The notes under the pieces are model-generated. The model was not told where the DNA came from. It ran no database searches and saw only the letters and a program-made list of their open reading frames with translations. A stretch of DNA of 64,000 nucleotides, taken from positions 1 to 64,000 of the forward strand of contig CAWFGV010000011.1 in assembly GCA_963815445.1 (NCBI GenBank). The letters are read 5' to 3'. This document shows, piece by piece, positions 48,130 to 56,358 of the stretch (the first letter of the stretch is position 1; every line of letters starts with the position of its first letter). The stretch is from JANLYC01 sp963815445. Lineage in GTDB: Bacteria; Actinomycetota; Actinomycetes; Propionibacteriales; Nocardioidaceae. The translations under genes and the position numbers were made by a program.

Positions 48130-48703
48130 CCGACCGGGAACGCCTGCTCGACGAGCTGCGGCCGTCTCGTTTGCGATCGCGTACCGGATGCTCGGCAGCG
48201 TGTCGGAGGCCGAGGACGTCGTACAGGAGTCGCTGCTGCGGGTCCATCAGGCACTGGACGCGGGGGAGCAGCTCAACTCGCCGCGAGCGTTCGTCGCCAC
48301 GGTGACCACGCGGTTGGCGATCAACGAGCTGCGCTCGGCGCGGGCTCGCCGAGAGCGGTATGTCGGTGAGTGGCTGCCCGATCCGATCATCACCGGCGGC
48401 CGCGATGATCCGGCCGCGCACGCTGAGACGGCCGATTCGCTGTCGCTGGCCTGCTGGTCCTGCTGGAGAGCCTCTCGCCGGAGCAGCGAGCCGTGCTGCT
48501 GCTTCGCGACGTGTTCGACTACGGGTATCCGGAGATCACGGCGATCGTCGGGAAGAGCGAGGACAACGTGCGCCAGCTCGCCACCCGCGCCAGACGCCAC
48601 GTCGCACAGCGGCGGCCGCGCTTCCAGACGACCGCGTGAGCAGCGCGACGAGCTGGCACCGGACGTAGAACGTCCGAAACAGCCTTTACGGTGGCTGGCA
48701 TGA
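48126..48703 (+). CDS. ECF41 (SigJ-type) sigma factor lacking the SnoaL-like C-terminal domain
   Basis: ATG 48126 (MTDRERLLDELRP), frame change near 48165, then FAIAYRMLGSVSEAEDVVQE (region 2.1-2.2), RAFVATVTTRLAINELRSAR, YVGEWLPDPI (ECF41 linker), another change near 48450, LLESLSPEQRAVLLLRDVFD and ITAIVGKSEDNVRQLATRAR (region 4). The tail RPREQRDELA, reached by a further frame change near 48630, is where the family normally enters its roughly 100-residue SnoaL_2 extension. Here it stops at TGA 48701-48703 (or 48637-48639 without that change), and the next gene starts at once. In ECF41 the extension tunes sigma activity, so its loss matters. Confidence 0.75.
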
Positions 48704-49404
48704 CGAAGACGGACACCACCAACAGGGACATACTCAGCACCGAACAGATCCTCGATGCTCACCTCGATGACTGGCGCAAGCTCAACCAGGCCTTCCACGG
48801 TCGGTTCCGGACCGGGGACTTCGCCACCGGCCTGCGGTTCGTGGCCGCGGTGGGTGACGCCGCGGAGACGGCCGGCCATCATCCGGACCTGAAGCTCACG
48901 TACGAGTTCGTCGACGTGACGCTGCTCAGCCACGACGCGGTCTACCGCCCGGATGAAGGTCCCGAGCGAGTCGTCCCGTGGGTGACCCAGCGCGACGTCG
49001 ACCTCGCGCGACGCATCAGCGCGATCGCGGCGGAGCAGGGGGTCGCAGCGGAACCGCAGGCAGTGGCCACGATCGAGATGGCGCTCGACACCGCCGACAT
49101 GGCCGCCGTCGGGCCCTTCTGGGCGGCGCTCCTCACTGGAGTCAGCGGTGTCTTCGCGGGGGGCGACGTCAGGGACCCCACGCGTCAGCTGCCGATCCTC
49201 TGGTTCCAGGAGACCGACGCGCACGAGACTCCGCGGCAACGCTTCCACCTCGACGTGTGGCTGCCGCACGACGTGGCCGAGCAGCGCATCGCGGCCGCTG
49301 TCGCCGCGGGAGGACGCGTGGTCAATGACGAGAACGCGCCGTCGTACACCATCCTGGCCGATGCCGAGGGCAACAAGGCCTGCGTCTGCAGCTTCCTCCG
49401 CTGA
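48700..49404 (+). CDS. Pterin carbinolamine dehydratase-VOC fusion protein
   Basis: 234 aa, intact; ATG 48700 overlaps the preceding stop. N-terminal PCD-like domain (residues 10-100: RFVAAVGDAAETAGHHPDLK, LTYEFVDVTLLSHD, with the HHPD...Y...H pattern of 4a-carbinolamine dehydratases) and C-terminal VOC domain (IEMALDTADMAAVGPFWAAL, LPILWFQETDA, FHLDVWLPHDVAEQRI, APSYTILADAEGNKACVCSF). The fusion is common in actinobacteria; the natural substrate is unknown. Probably co-transcribed with the ECF41 pair. Confidence 0.88.
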   Translation: MTKTDTTNRDILSTEQILDAHLDDWRKLNQAFHGRFRTGDFATGLRFVAAVGDAAETAGHHPDLKLTYEFVDVTLLSHDAVYRPDEGPERVVPWVTQRDVDLARRISAIAAEQGVAAEPQAVATIEMALDTADMAAVGPFWAALLTGVSGVFAGGDVRDPTRQLPILWFQETDAHETPRQRFHLDVWLPHDVAEQRIAAAVAAGGRVVNDENAPSYTILADAEGNKACVCSFLR

Positions 49405-49415
49405 GGCTCTGCCTC

Positions 49416-49481
49416 CGAGGTTGGAACGCTGTTGCACCGGCAAGCCCGTTGTGGGTGCAAGAGCGTCCAAGCGCGACCTCG
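49416..49481. repeat. Family 3 hairpin repeat, copy 2
   Basis: Left arm CGAGG-TTGGAACGCTGTTGCACC (49416-49438), right arm GGTGCAAGAGCGTCCAA...GACCTCG (to 49481), imperfect with a bulge. Between two convergent genes, so terminator activity is possible. Confidence 0.55.
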
Positions 49482-49494
49482 TTCAGGAGGCGTG

Positions 49495-49920
49495 TCAGAG
49501 GTGTTGGGCGCAGGTGTGGCAGGTGCCGAAGATCTCCAGGGTGTGCTCCACCTTGTCGAAGCCGTGTGCGTGTGCGGTCTTGGTGGCCCACGTCTCGACG
49601 GCCGGGCCTTCGATCTCGACGGTGAGCCCGCATCCGCGGCATACGAGGTGATGGTGGTGGCCGTTGCTGCACTGGCGGTAGACCGACTCCCCGTCCGGCG
49701 TACGCAGCACGTCGATGTCTCCACCGTCGGCCAGCGCCTGCAGCGTGCGGTAGACCGTGGTCAGACCGACGTCGTCACCGCGTTCGCGCAGGGCGGCGTG
49801 GATGTCCTGCGCGCTGCGGAACACGTTGCTGTCGCCGAGCGCGGCCACCACGGCCTTGCGCTGCCGGGTCGGGCGGGCGCCGATCGTGACGCTGCCGTTG
49901 GCGTCTGACTGCTTGTCCAT
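49495..49920 (-). CDS. zur: Zinc uptake regulator, Fur family
   Basis: 141 aa, ATG 49920 with GAGGGGG before it. Winged-helix part TRQRKAVVAALGDSNVFRSA, VGLTTVYRTLQALADGGDID; metal-binding half SNGHHHHLVCRGCGLTVEIE and the C-terminal CHTC pair for the structural zinc. Follows znuB by 10 bases in the same direction, hence part of the znuACB-zur operon. It should repress the operon through the two boxes at 52661-52697. Confidence 0.93.
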   Translation of the reverse strand: MDKQSDANGSVTIGARPTRQRKAVVAALGDSNVFRSAQDIHAALRERGDDVGLTTVYRTLQALADGGDIDVLRTPDGESVYRQCSNGHHHHLVCRGCGLTVEIEGPAVETWATKTAHAHGFDKVEHTLEIFGTCHTCAQHL

Positions 49921-49930
49921 GGTCGCCCCC

Positions 49931-50920
49931 TCAGTGCTCGTCGTAGTGGTCGCCGTGCATGGCGTGCCGGTGGCCGTCGTGGACGTAGTCGATGTGGTCG
50001 CCGTGCTCGACCGCCTGGTGTCCGCAGTCGTCGCCGTGCAGGTGGCCGTGCGTGGGTGGTACGACGTCGTGCGGCATGTCCTCGTCGCTGACCGGGAACG
50101 GTTCGGCCAGCCGCCGCTGACGACGCAGCAGCGCCCCGAACGGCCACGCCGCCACGAACCCGGCCAGCGCGATCAGCACGATCGTCGACCCGGGCGCAAC
50201 GTTGGCGTAGAAGCTCGTCACGACTCCGGCGATCGAGGCCAGGGTGCCGAGCAGCATGGCGACCACGATCGTCACCTTGAACCCGCGCGCCACCTGTTGC
50301 GCCGTCGCGACCGGCACCACCATCAGCGCGCTGACCAGGAGCAGCCCGACCGTGCGCATCGCCACCGTCACGGTCACCGCGGCCATGACCGACGTGGCGA
50401 TCGTGTAGACCCGCACGCGCATTCCCGTGACGCGGGCGAACTCCTCGTCCTGGCAGACCGCGAACAGCTGCGGCGAGAAGCCGATCGCCACGAAGATCAC
50501 GATCGCCGCCAGGACCACGACCGTCCAGACGTCGGAGGAAGACACGGTCGTGATCGAGCCGAACAGGTAGTTCTGCAGGGTCTGGGCGCTGCCGCCGGCC
50601 AGCCCGGTCACCATCACGCCGCCGGCGATCCCGCCGTAGAAGATGAGCGCCAGCGCCACGTCGCCACTGGTGTTGCCCCGCTCGCGCACCAGCTCGATGA
50701 GGACCGCGCCGAGGACTGCCACGATCACGGCCGTCCAGACGGGGGAGTGGCCGGTCAGCAGGCCGAGGCCGACACCGGTCACGGCGATGTGGCCGATGCC
50801 GTCGCCCATCAGGGCCAGTCGGCGCTGGACGAGGTAGGTGCCGACCGCCGGCGCAGCGAAGCCGGTGAACGCCGCCGCCAGCAGCGCGCGGACCATGAAG
50901 TCGTAGGCGAGGAGGTTCAC
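49931..50920 (-). CDS. znuB: Zinc ABC transporter permease with His-rich C-terminal tail
   Basis: About 329 aa, GTG 50920 overlapping the znuC stop (GTGA). Eight or so membrane helices of the ZnuB/MntB family (VRALLAAAFTGFAAPAVGTY, RRLALMGDGIGHIAVTGVGL, SALMVVPVATAQQVARGF). The last 50 residues are a cytoplasmic or extracytoplasmic His/Asp tail (PTHGHLHGDDCGHQAVEHGD, HDGHRHAMHGDHYDEH) with about 13 His, presumably a metal reservoir or sensor. The core permease is normal. Confidence 0.93.
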   Translation of the reverse strand: MNLLAYDFMVRALLAAAFTGFAAPAVGTYLVQRRLALMGDGIGHIAVTGVGLGLLTGHSPVWTAVIVAVLGAVLIELVRERGNTSGDVALALIFYGGIAGGVMVTGLAGGSAQTLQNYLFGSITTVSSSDVWTVVVLAAIVIFVAIGFSPQLFAVCQDEEFARVTGMRVRVYTIATSVMAAVTVTVAMRTVGLLLVSALMVVPVATAQQVARGFKVTIVVAMLLGTLASIAGVVTSFYANVAPGSTIVLIALAGFVAAWPFGALLRRQRRLAEPFPVSDEDMPHDVVPPTHGHLHGDDCGHQAVEHGDHIDYVHDGHRHAMHGDHYDEH

Positions 50921-51762
50921 AGGTCCCACCCGCTCTTCATCGGGACGTGGTCGGAGCGCAGCCGCGGCCGGTGGTGGTCGTGGAACGCCTCGAGCGTCGC
51001 GTCGTCCGGCGGTGGGCCGTCATACACGACCCTGCCCTCGCGGAGTACGACGGTCCGGTCGATCAGCGGCGTCAGCGGACCGAGCTCGTGCAGCACGAAG
51101 AGGACGGTGGCGCCGCCCGTGACCATGGGGCGCAGCGTGTCAGCGAGACCGATCTGGTTGTGGTGGTCGACGCCGGCGTTGGGTTCGTCGAGCACGAGCA
51201 GGTCGGGCTCGCCGGCCAGGGCGCGGGCGATGAGGACACGCTGCTGCTGGCCACCCGACAGCTGGCCGACGGCGTCGTTGGTGCGGTCGGTCAGCTCGAC
51301 GGCGGCGATGGCGTCGCGAACCGCCTGGCGGTCGCGCCGGCTCATCGGCATGAGCAGTCGGCGTCGCGACAGCCGGCCGGAGCTGACCACCTCGGCCACC
51401 GTCGCGGGAACCCCACCGGCGGCGGTGATGCGTTGGGGAACGTAGCCGACCCGGTGCCACTGCCGGAACGACGCGAGCGGATCGCCGAACAGACGTATGT
51501 CGCCCGACGTCCACGGCGTCAGCCCCATCAGGCCGCGCACGAGCGTCGACTTGCCGGAGCCGTTCGCCCCGAGGATGGCGACGACTTCGCCGGGTCGGAC
51601 CGCGAGCTCGATGCCGCGCAGGATCGGGCGCCCGCCGAGCGCGACGTTGCCCTCGTGAACGGACACGACCGCGTGGCCGGCCGGCGCGGCTGGTGGCGGA
51701 GCGGCGTCTGAAGGTCCTGGCTCGCCGAGGGGTTGGTCAGGGGGTTGGCTGGGGGAGGTCAT
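50917..51762 (-). CDS. znuC: Zinc ABC transporter ATP-binding protein
   Basis: 281 aa, ATG 51762 overlapping the znuA stop. Walker A VAILGANGSGKSTLVRGLMG, Q-loop GYVPQRITAAGGVPATVAE, signature AVGQLSGGQQQRVLIARALA, Walker B DLLVLDEPNAGVDHHNQ, H-loop FVLHELGPL. The first 30 residues are a Pro/Ala-rich extension (QPPDQPLGEPGPSDAAPPPA) not needed for the fold. Energises zinc uptake with ZnuB and ZnuA. Confidence 0.94.
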   Translation of the reverse strand: MTSPSQPPDQPLGEPGPSDAAPPPAAPAGHAVVSVHEGNVALGGRPILRGIELAVRPGEVVAILGANGSGKSTLVRGLMGLTPWTSGDIRLFGDPLASFRQWHRVGYVPQRITAAGGVPATVAEVVSSGRLSRRRLLMPMSRRDRQAVRDAIAAVELTDRTNDAVGQLSGGQQQRVLIARALAGEPDLLVLDEPNAGVDHHNQIGLADTLRPMVTGGATVLFVLHELGPLTPLIDRTVVLREGRVVYDGPPPDDATLEAFHDHHRPRLRSDHVPMKSGWDL

Positions 51763-52661
51763 GAGCAGCCGTTCGCCTTCTCCAGAGCCGTGAGGTTCTG
51801 GCGCATGAGGGTCAGGTAGGTGGCACTGGGATCTGAGCTGGACAGCCCCTCGACCGGGTCGAGCACGGCGGCGGTGATGCCGAGATCGCCCGCGAGCGTG
51901 TCGGCGTACTTCTTGCTGCCGAGCGCCTCGGAGAACACCGTCGTGATCCCGTCGGACGTGATCAGGTCCTGGATCTGGGCGATGTGCTGCGGGCTGGGCT
52001 CGACGTCGGGGGAGAGGCCGGCGATCGGGATCATGGTCAGGCCGTAGCGCTGGGCCAGGTAGCCGAAGGCAGCATGGCTGGTCACGAACGCCGTGCGCTC
52101 GCAGCTGCTCAGGCCCTGCTTGAACGCGGCGTCCAGACGTTGGAGGTCGGCGTCGAGCGCCCGGGCGTTGCGGCGGTAGTCGTCGGCATGCTTGGGATCG
52201 ACCTGCGCCATCTCGGCGGCGATCTTGTCGGTGACCTTCTGCAGCAGGGTCGGGTCGAGCCAGATGTGCGGGTCGCCGGCCAGGTTGGTGCCGGCTTCGG
52301 TGGGCGCGCCGGTGTTCTCCAGCGGTACGACGGAAGTGACGTCGAGGGTTTCGCCCGACGCGTTCTGGTCGACGGCCTGGTCGACGGAGGGCTGGAACCC
52401 CTTCTCGTAGATGACGAGGTCGGCGACGCTCAGGTCGGCCACCTGACGCGGGGTGAGCTCGAGGTCGTGGGGCTCGAGCCCGGGCGTGGTCAGGTTGGTG
52501 ACGGTGGCGTGGTTGCCGACGACCCGCTGGGCGACATACGCATAGGGGTAGAAGGCCGCCTCGACCTGGATGCCCGAGCTCTCCGAGCCGGTCAGGCCGC
52601 CGCACCCGGCCAGGACCGGGAGGAGAGAGGCGACGGCGACCAGCCCGATGACGCGCTTCAT
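51759..52661 (-). CDS. znuA: Zinc-binding lipoprotein of ABC transporter
   Basis: 300 aa, ATG 52661: MKRVIGLVAVASLLPVLAGC lipobox. Cluster A-I metal-binding fold with His ligands in AAFYPYAYVAQRVVGNHATV, TTPGLEPHDLELTPRQVADL, GDPHIWLDPTLLQKVTDKIA, ERTAFVTSHAAFGYLAQRYG and the Glu/Asp in VFSEALGSKKYADTLA. Start chosen at the signal peptide; the first Zur box begins exactly at this ATG, so the transcript may be leaderless or very short-leadered. Confidence 0.93.
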   Translation of the reverse strand: MKRVIGLVAVASLLPVLAGCGGLTGSESSGIQVEAAFYPYAYVAQRVVGNHATVTNLTTPGLEPHDLELTPRQVADLSVADLVIYEKGFQPSVDQAVDQNASGETLDVTSVVPLENTGAPTEAGTNLAGDPHIWLDPTLLQKVTDKIAAEMAQVDPKHADDYRRNARALDADLQRLDAAFKQGLSSCERTAFVTSHAAFGYLAQRYGLTMIPIAGLSPDVEPSPQHIAQIQDLITSDGITTVFSEALGSKKYADTLAGDLGITAAVLDPVEGLSSSDPSATYLTLMRQNLTALEKANGCS

Positions 52662-52697
52662 GAAAACGATTATCAACTCATATGAAAACCATTGTCA
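52661..52697 (-). promoter_or_regulatory. Two Zur boxes at znuA
   Basis: TGAAAACGATTATCA (52661-52675) and TGAAAACCATTGTCA (52683-52697), direct repeats with 22-base spacing (two helical turns), both near-palindromes of the actinobacterial Zur type (TGAAAAYRATTNTCA). They cover the start codon and promoter of znuA, so zinc-loaded Zur should shut off the operon. Confidence 0.85.
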
Positions 52698-52727
52698 ACT
52701 GGCGTCTCTGGTCTGCGTCCTGATCGA

Positions 52728-52780
52728 TTCGGAACGCGGTTGCTGCCACCAAGGCCCGGAAACCACAACCAGGTTCCGAG
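52728..52780. repeat. Family 3 hairpin repeat, copy 3
   Basis: TTCGGAACGCGGTTGCTGCC at 52728-52747 faces CAACCAGGTTCCGAG at 52766-52780; TCGGAAC and GGTTG pair, with mismatches between. Lies between divergent znuA and the AraC-type gene. Confidence 0.5.
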
Positions 52781-52808
52781 ACGCGGCGGGCTCCGGCCTG
52801 GTGAGACG

Positions 52809-53246
52809 ATGGCAGGAATGAGCTCGCACCCGATCGCGCGACACCTGTTGCGTGCCAAGGACCTCGCAGACGCGCGGTATGCCGAGCCGCTCACGGTGTC
52901 CGATCTCGCGGCGGCCGCGCGGCTGTCTCCGGCGCACTTCAGCCGGGAGTTCCGCCGTGCGTTCGGGGAGACCCCGCATGCGTACCTGCTGACCCGACGG
53001 CTGGAGCGGGCGGCCGCCCTGCTGCGCATGACCGACCACTCCGTCGCCGACATCTGTACCGCGGTCGGGTTGTCGAGCATCGGGTCGTTCACCACGACGT
53101 TCACGCGGGTCTACGGCAAGTCGCCGGCGGCCTTCCGGGCAGGCCTGCCGCCCGCCTCGGCGTACGCGGTCCTCCCGGCCTGCATCGTGCGCGCCCACGG
53201 GCGACCGCAGAACCGCACGTTTCGAGAAGACACCCGGTCCGGCTGA
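52809..53246 (+). CDS. AraC-family transcriptional regulator, DNA-binding domain only
   Basis: About 145 aa, ATG 52809 or 52818. The whole protein is the two-helix-turn-helix AraC/XylS domain: EPLTVSDLAAAARLSPAHFS, REFRRAFGETPHAYLLTRRL, HSVADICTAVGLSSIGSFTT, FTRVYGKSPAAFRAGL, plus a 40-residue tail. No sensory domain. Probably controls the following VOC gene, with which it is co-oriented (46 bases). Confidence 0.87.
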   Translation: MAGMSSHPIARHLLRAKDLADARYAEPLTVSDLAAAARLSPAHFSREFRRAFGETPHAYLLTRRLERAAALLRMTDHSVADICTAVGLSSIGSFTTTFTRVYGKSPAAFRAGLPPASAYAVLPACIVRAHGRPQNRTFREDTRSG

Positions 53247-53291
53247 TCCCTAGTGTCATCGACACGAAGACGACCTACGAAGGAGATCACG

Positions 53292-53711
53292 ATGCGAGTC
53301 GCGAGCACGCAGGTGTGGGTGCACGACCAGGACGAGGCGCTGGAGTTCTACACGAAGCAGCTCGGCATGGAAGTCCGGCAGGACGTCACCGTGCCGGAGA
53401 TGGGCAACTTCCGTTGGCTGACGGTCGCGCCGCCGGGGCAGGACGAGTTCTCGATCGTGCTGATGGCGATCATGGGGCCACCGTTGTTCGACGCCGAGAC
53501 CGAGCAGCAGATCCGGGACCTGCTGGCCAAGGGCGGGACCAGCACGGTCTTCCTGACCACCGAGGACTGCCAGAAGTCCTTCGAGGAGCTGTCGGCGAGA
53601 GGCGTGGAGTTCCAGGAGGAGCCGACCGAGCGCCCGTACGGCATCGACGCCGGCTTCCGTGACCCGTCCGGCAACAACTTCCGTCTCACCGAAGTGCGCG
53701 ACCTCGTCTGA
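53292..53711 (+). CDS. VOC-family (glyoxalase-like) protein
   Basis: 139 aa, ATG 53292 behind GAAGGAG. Two beta-alpha-beta-beta-beta modules: MRVASTQVWVHDQDEALEFY, TKQLGMEVRQDVTVPEMGNF, RWLTVAPPGQDEFSIVLM, VFLTTEDCQKSFEELSARGV, IDAGFRDPSGNNFRLTEV. Resembles the small VOC proteins often placed beside AraC regulators. Intact. Confidence 0.88.
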   Translation: MRVASTQVWVHDQDEALEFYTKQLGMEVRQDVTVPEMGNFRWLTVAPPGQDEFSIVLMAIMGPPLFDAETEQQIRDLLAKGGTSTVFLTTEDCQKSFEELSARGVEFQEEPTERPYGIDAGFRDPSGNNFRLTEVRDLV

Positions 53712-53743
53712 CCCCCGTCTGACCACCGTCTGACCACCCCGGC

Positions 53744-53799
53744 AATTGCGGGAAAGTGCAGGCCGACACGCCGTCGACAGCCTGCACTTTCCCGCAATT
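53744..53799. repeat. Family 2 hairpin repeat, copy 1
   Basis: AATTGCGGGAAAGTGCAGG (53744-53762) pairs perfectly with CCTGCACTTTCCCGCAATT (53781-53799). The loop contains CGACACGCCG. It lies between convergent VOC and peptidase genes. Two further copies at 55751 and 58724. Confidence 0.9.
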
Positions 53800-53837
53800 C
53801 GCGGAAGGAGCGGAAGGAACGGGGCGGCCGGGTCCGG

Positions 53838-55730
53838 CTAGGACGTGAGGTGGTGGCGCAGGAACGCGATGGCGGCCGGGAAGGCGTCCAGCCGGTTGGC
53901 CCGCTTGGCCAGGCCGTGACCCTCGTCGTCATACACGCGCAGCTCACACGGCACGCCCTTGGAGTCGAGCGCCGCCTTGATCTGCTGCGCCTCCGACAAC
54001 GGCACCCGCGGGTCGTTGGCGCCGTGGATGACGAACAGCGGCGCACGTATGTCGGCGAGGTACGTGATCGGGCTGGCCTTCTCGAGGAACTCGCGGTCGT
54101 GCTCGAGGCTGCCGTACTCGCGCTCGCGGTAGGCGCGGCGGTATGCCGAGGTGTTCTCGAGGAACGTGACCAGCGAGCTCATCCCGACGATGTCCACGCC
54201 CGCGGCCCACAGGTCGGGCTGCATCGACACACCGGCGAGCACCATGTAGCCGCCGTAGGAGCCGCCCCAGAGCGCGCTGCGTTCCGGGTCGAGGCCGAGC
54301 TCCGGCAGGTGGGCGTGGATCGCGGCCAGGTCGGCCACCGAGTCCAGGCGCAGGTCGACGTCGTCGAGGCCGACCCACCGCTTGCCGTAGTGGCTCGAGC
54401 CGCGCACGTTCGGCACCAGCACGGTGAACCCTGCGGCGGTCAGGGCCGCGATCGTCGGATTGAACAGGCGCATCGCCGGGGCCTCGGGACCGCCGTGGAC
54501 ATGGACGACCGAGGCGCCGGCCACCTCGGCGGACGCGCCGTCGGCCGGCCGGTAGACGAAGCAGGGGATCTGCTCGCCGTCGGGCGTCGGGATGCGGTGG
54601 ATCGTCGCGTCACCCAACAACCCGATAGCGGCGGGGTCGGCGTCGTCGCGCGAGTCCGCCACGATGCGGGCCGCACCGGTGGCCGTGTCGACGATGTAGA
54701 TGCTGCCCGGCACCTCCGGGCCCAGCACGGTCACGGCCAGCCGCGACGCGTCGGGCGACCAGGAGACCAGGGGCGCGCCGTTCGGCGGCAGCGGGATGTC
54801 GCAGCGCCGTCGTCCGTCGATCTCGTGGACCGCCAACGCGAACACGCCGTCCTCATGCCGCCCGACCACCATGGCCGAGGCGTCCGGCGAGACCCAGACG
54901 TTGAGCTCGTGGGCGTCGTCCTCGACCAGCCAGGTCCAGGCCGGACCGTCCAGGTCGATCCGGGCGATGCCCTTGAACTCCCGGTCGTGGTTGGACGAGA
55001 CGACCAGGGATCGACCGTCCGCCGACCAGGCCGCGTCACTGTGCTCGGCGTGCTCGTCGGGAGCGGTCACCGCCAGTGATCCGTGCGGGACGGCGGGACC
55101 GGTCACGGTGACCTGGGTCGAGGCGGCTTGCAACGTCAGCTGGGTGACGGCGACGGAACGCAGGTCGGGAGAGATGGTCGTCTCGACGACGTACCCGCCG
55201 GCGTCGTACACCGTGGCCTCCTCTCCCGTGGTGAGGTCGCGGACGACCACGTCGAAGTCGACGCCGTTGCGCCGGTTGGTGTTGTAGACCAGCGAGGAGG
55301 CCGTCACGTCCATGAGGGCGTGGATGTATGCCGGGTCGGCGACCAGCGGCGTCAGCCCGTCCAGGCCGACCGGGGCCGCCGGCGGAGTGGCCAGGTCGAG
55401 CACCGAGAGCTGCATGTTCTCGTCGCCGCCGGCATCGTGCTGGACGATCACCTGGCGACGACCCGGGACGTAGCGGCCCTGGCAGGCGCCGGGCAGTGCC
55501 GTGAGGGGAGTCCTGGCCCCGTCGAGGCCGATCTCGACGAGCTGGATGCTGCCGAGATCGTCCCAGCCGGCGAGGACACGGCCGTCGTCGTCGATGTCGA
55601 ACGCCCGCCAGGTGCGGACGTCGTACAACCGGCTGACGACAGCAGCGATGGGGTCGGGTCCGGGGTAGGCAGAGGGGGAGCCGGTCGGGTCGGGGGACGC
55701 AGGGACGGGAACTGCCGAGTCAGGGTGCAT
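53838..55730 (-). CDS. S9-family prolyl oligopeptidase-type peptidase
   Basis: 630 aa from ATG 55730 (MHPDSAVPVPASP). N-terminal seven-bladed propeller-like region (residues 30-350), C-terminal alpha/beta hydrolase: VVHVHGGPEAPAMRLFNPTI, the nucleophile elbow ALWGGSYGGYMVLAGVSM, Asp in VIHGANDPRVPLSEAQQI and His in VYDDEGHGLAKRANRLDAFP, a full catalytic triad. No signal peptide, so likely cytosolic. The longer open frame upstream of 55730 covers other-strand PH genes and is not part of the protein. Confidence 0.92.
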   Translation of the reverse strand: MHPDSAVPVPASPDPTGSPSAYPGPDPIAAVVSRLYDVRTWRAFDIDDDGRVLAGWDDLGSIQLVEIGLDGARTPLTALPGACQGRYVPGRRQVIVQHDAGGDENMQLSVLDLATPPAAPVGLDGLTPLVADPAYIHALMDVTASSLVYNTNRRNGVDFDVVVRDLTTGEEATVYDAGGYVVETTISPDLRSVAVTQLTLQAASTQVTVTGPAVPHGSLAVTAPDEHAEHSDAAWSADGRSLVVSSNHDREFKGIARIDLDGPAWTWLVEDDAHELNVWVSPDASAMVVGRHEDGVFALAVHEIDGRRRCDIPLPPNGAPLVSWSPDASRLAVTVLGPEVPGSIYIVDTATGAARIVADSRDDADPAAIGLLGDATIHRIPTPDGEQIPCFVYRPADGASAEVAGASVVHVHGGPEAPAMRLFNPTIAALTAAGFTVLVPNVRGSSHYGKRWVGLDDVDLRLDSVADLAAIHAHLPELGLDPERSALWGGSYGGYMVLAGVSMQPDLWAAGVDIVGMSSLVTFLENTSAYRRAYREREYGSLEHDREFLEKASPITYLADIRAPLFVIHGANDPRVPLSEAQQIKAALDSKGVPCELRVYDDEGHGLAKRANRLDAFPAAIAFLRHHLTS

Positions 55731-55750
55731 GCCGAGGAATCTACGCCCCG

Positions 55751-55808
55751 GAATTGCGGGAGAGTGCAGCCACGTTTCGGCGAGTCGACCTGCACTTTCC
55801 CGCAATTC
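55751..55808. repeat. Family 2 hairpin repeat, copy 2
   Basis: GAATTGCGGGAGAGTGCAG (55751-55769) pairs with CTGCACTTTCCCGCAATTC (55790-55808) with one G-T wobble. The loop carries the CGAC.CGCCG core in reverse orientation to copy 1. It lies between two divergent starts, which argues against a simple terminator. Confidence 0.88.
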
Positions 55809-55854
55809 GCGGGGGAGGGGCGGCCCGCCTAGGCTTGAGCGTGTGAGGGACGAG

Positions 55855-56358
55855 ATGGGCGACCGGCTGTTCCGTGAGCCCGGGCTGGACTGGAGGCCGG
55901 TGTCAGCGCGGCTGGTCATCGAACGCCGGGTCCCGGTGGCGGCCGTTGGTCTCGTGGGGATCGCGCTGGTGGCCGGGGCGGTGGTGGTGGCCGGGCGCGG
56001 GTCGTCATACCTCGGGCTGCTGATCCCGGGTGTCGTCGTCCTGACGCTGGCTGCGGTGAGCTGGTTCTGGGTGATCCCACGCGTCGTGTCGTCCTGGATG
56101 TATGCCGAGCGGGAGCAGGACCTGCTCGTGACGCACGGGCGGCTGCGCCGGTCACTGTCGGTGGTGCCGTACGGCCGCATGCAGGTCATCGAGGTCTCGG
56201 CCAACCTCATCGCCCAGCGGCTCGGCATCGCCACCGTCAAGCTCGTCACCGCATCGGCATCGACCGACGCGACGATCCCCGGCCTGCCCGTGGCGGAAGC
56301 ACACGCGTTGCGCGACCGGCTGGCGGCCAAGGGCGAAGCGCTCTCGGCGGGACTGTGA
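55855..56358 (+). CDS. Bacterial PH-domain membrane protein (YdbS-like)
   Basis: 167 aa; ATG 55855 with GAGGGA six bases upstream (GTG 55843 possible). Two membrane helices (VPVAAVGLVGIALVAGAVVV, YLGLLIPGVVVLTLAAVSWF) followed by one bPH2 domain: YAEREQDLLVTHGRLRRSLS, VVPYGRMQVIEVSANLIAQR, LGIATVKLVTASASTDATIP. Pairs with the larger downstream gene as in YdbS-YdbT. The stop overlaps the next GTG. Confidence 0.88.
   Translation: MGDRLFREPGLDWRPVSARLVIERRVPVAAVGLVGIALVAGAVVVAGRGSSYLGLLIPGVVVLTLAAVSWFWVIPRVVSSWMYAEREQDLLVTHGRLRRSLSVVPYGRMQVIEVSANLIAQRLGIATVKLVTASASTDATIPGLPVAEAHALRDRLAAKGEALSAGL

Noticed and set aside
53744..53799. Reading the family 2 palindromes as ordinary terminators
   Set aside because: No T-run follows, one copy lies between divergent starts, and the loop is conserved with orientation.
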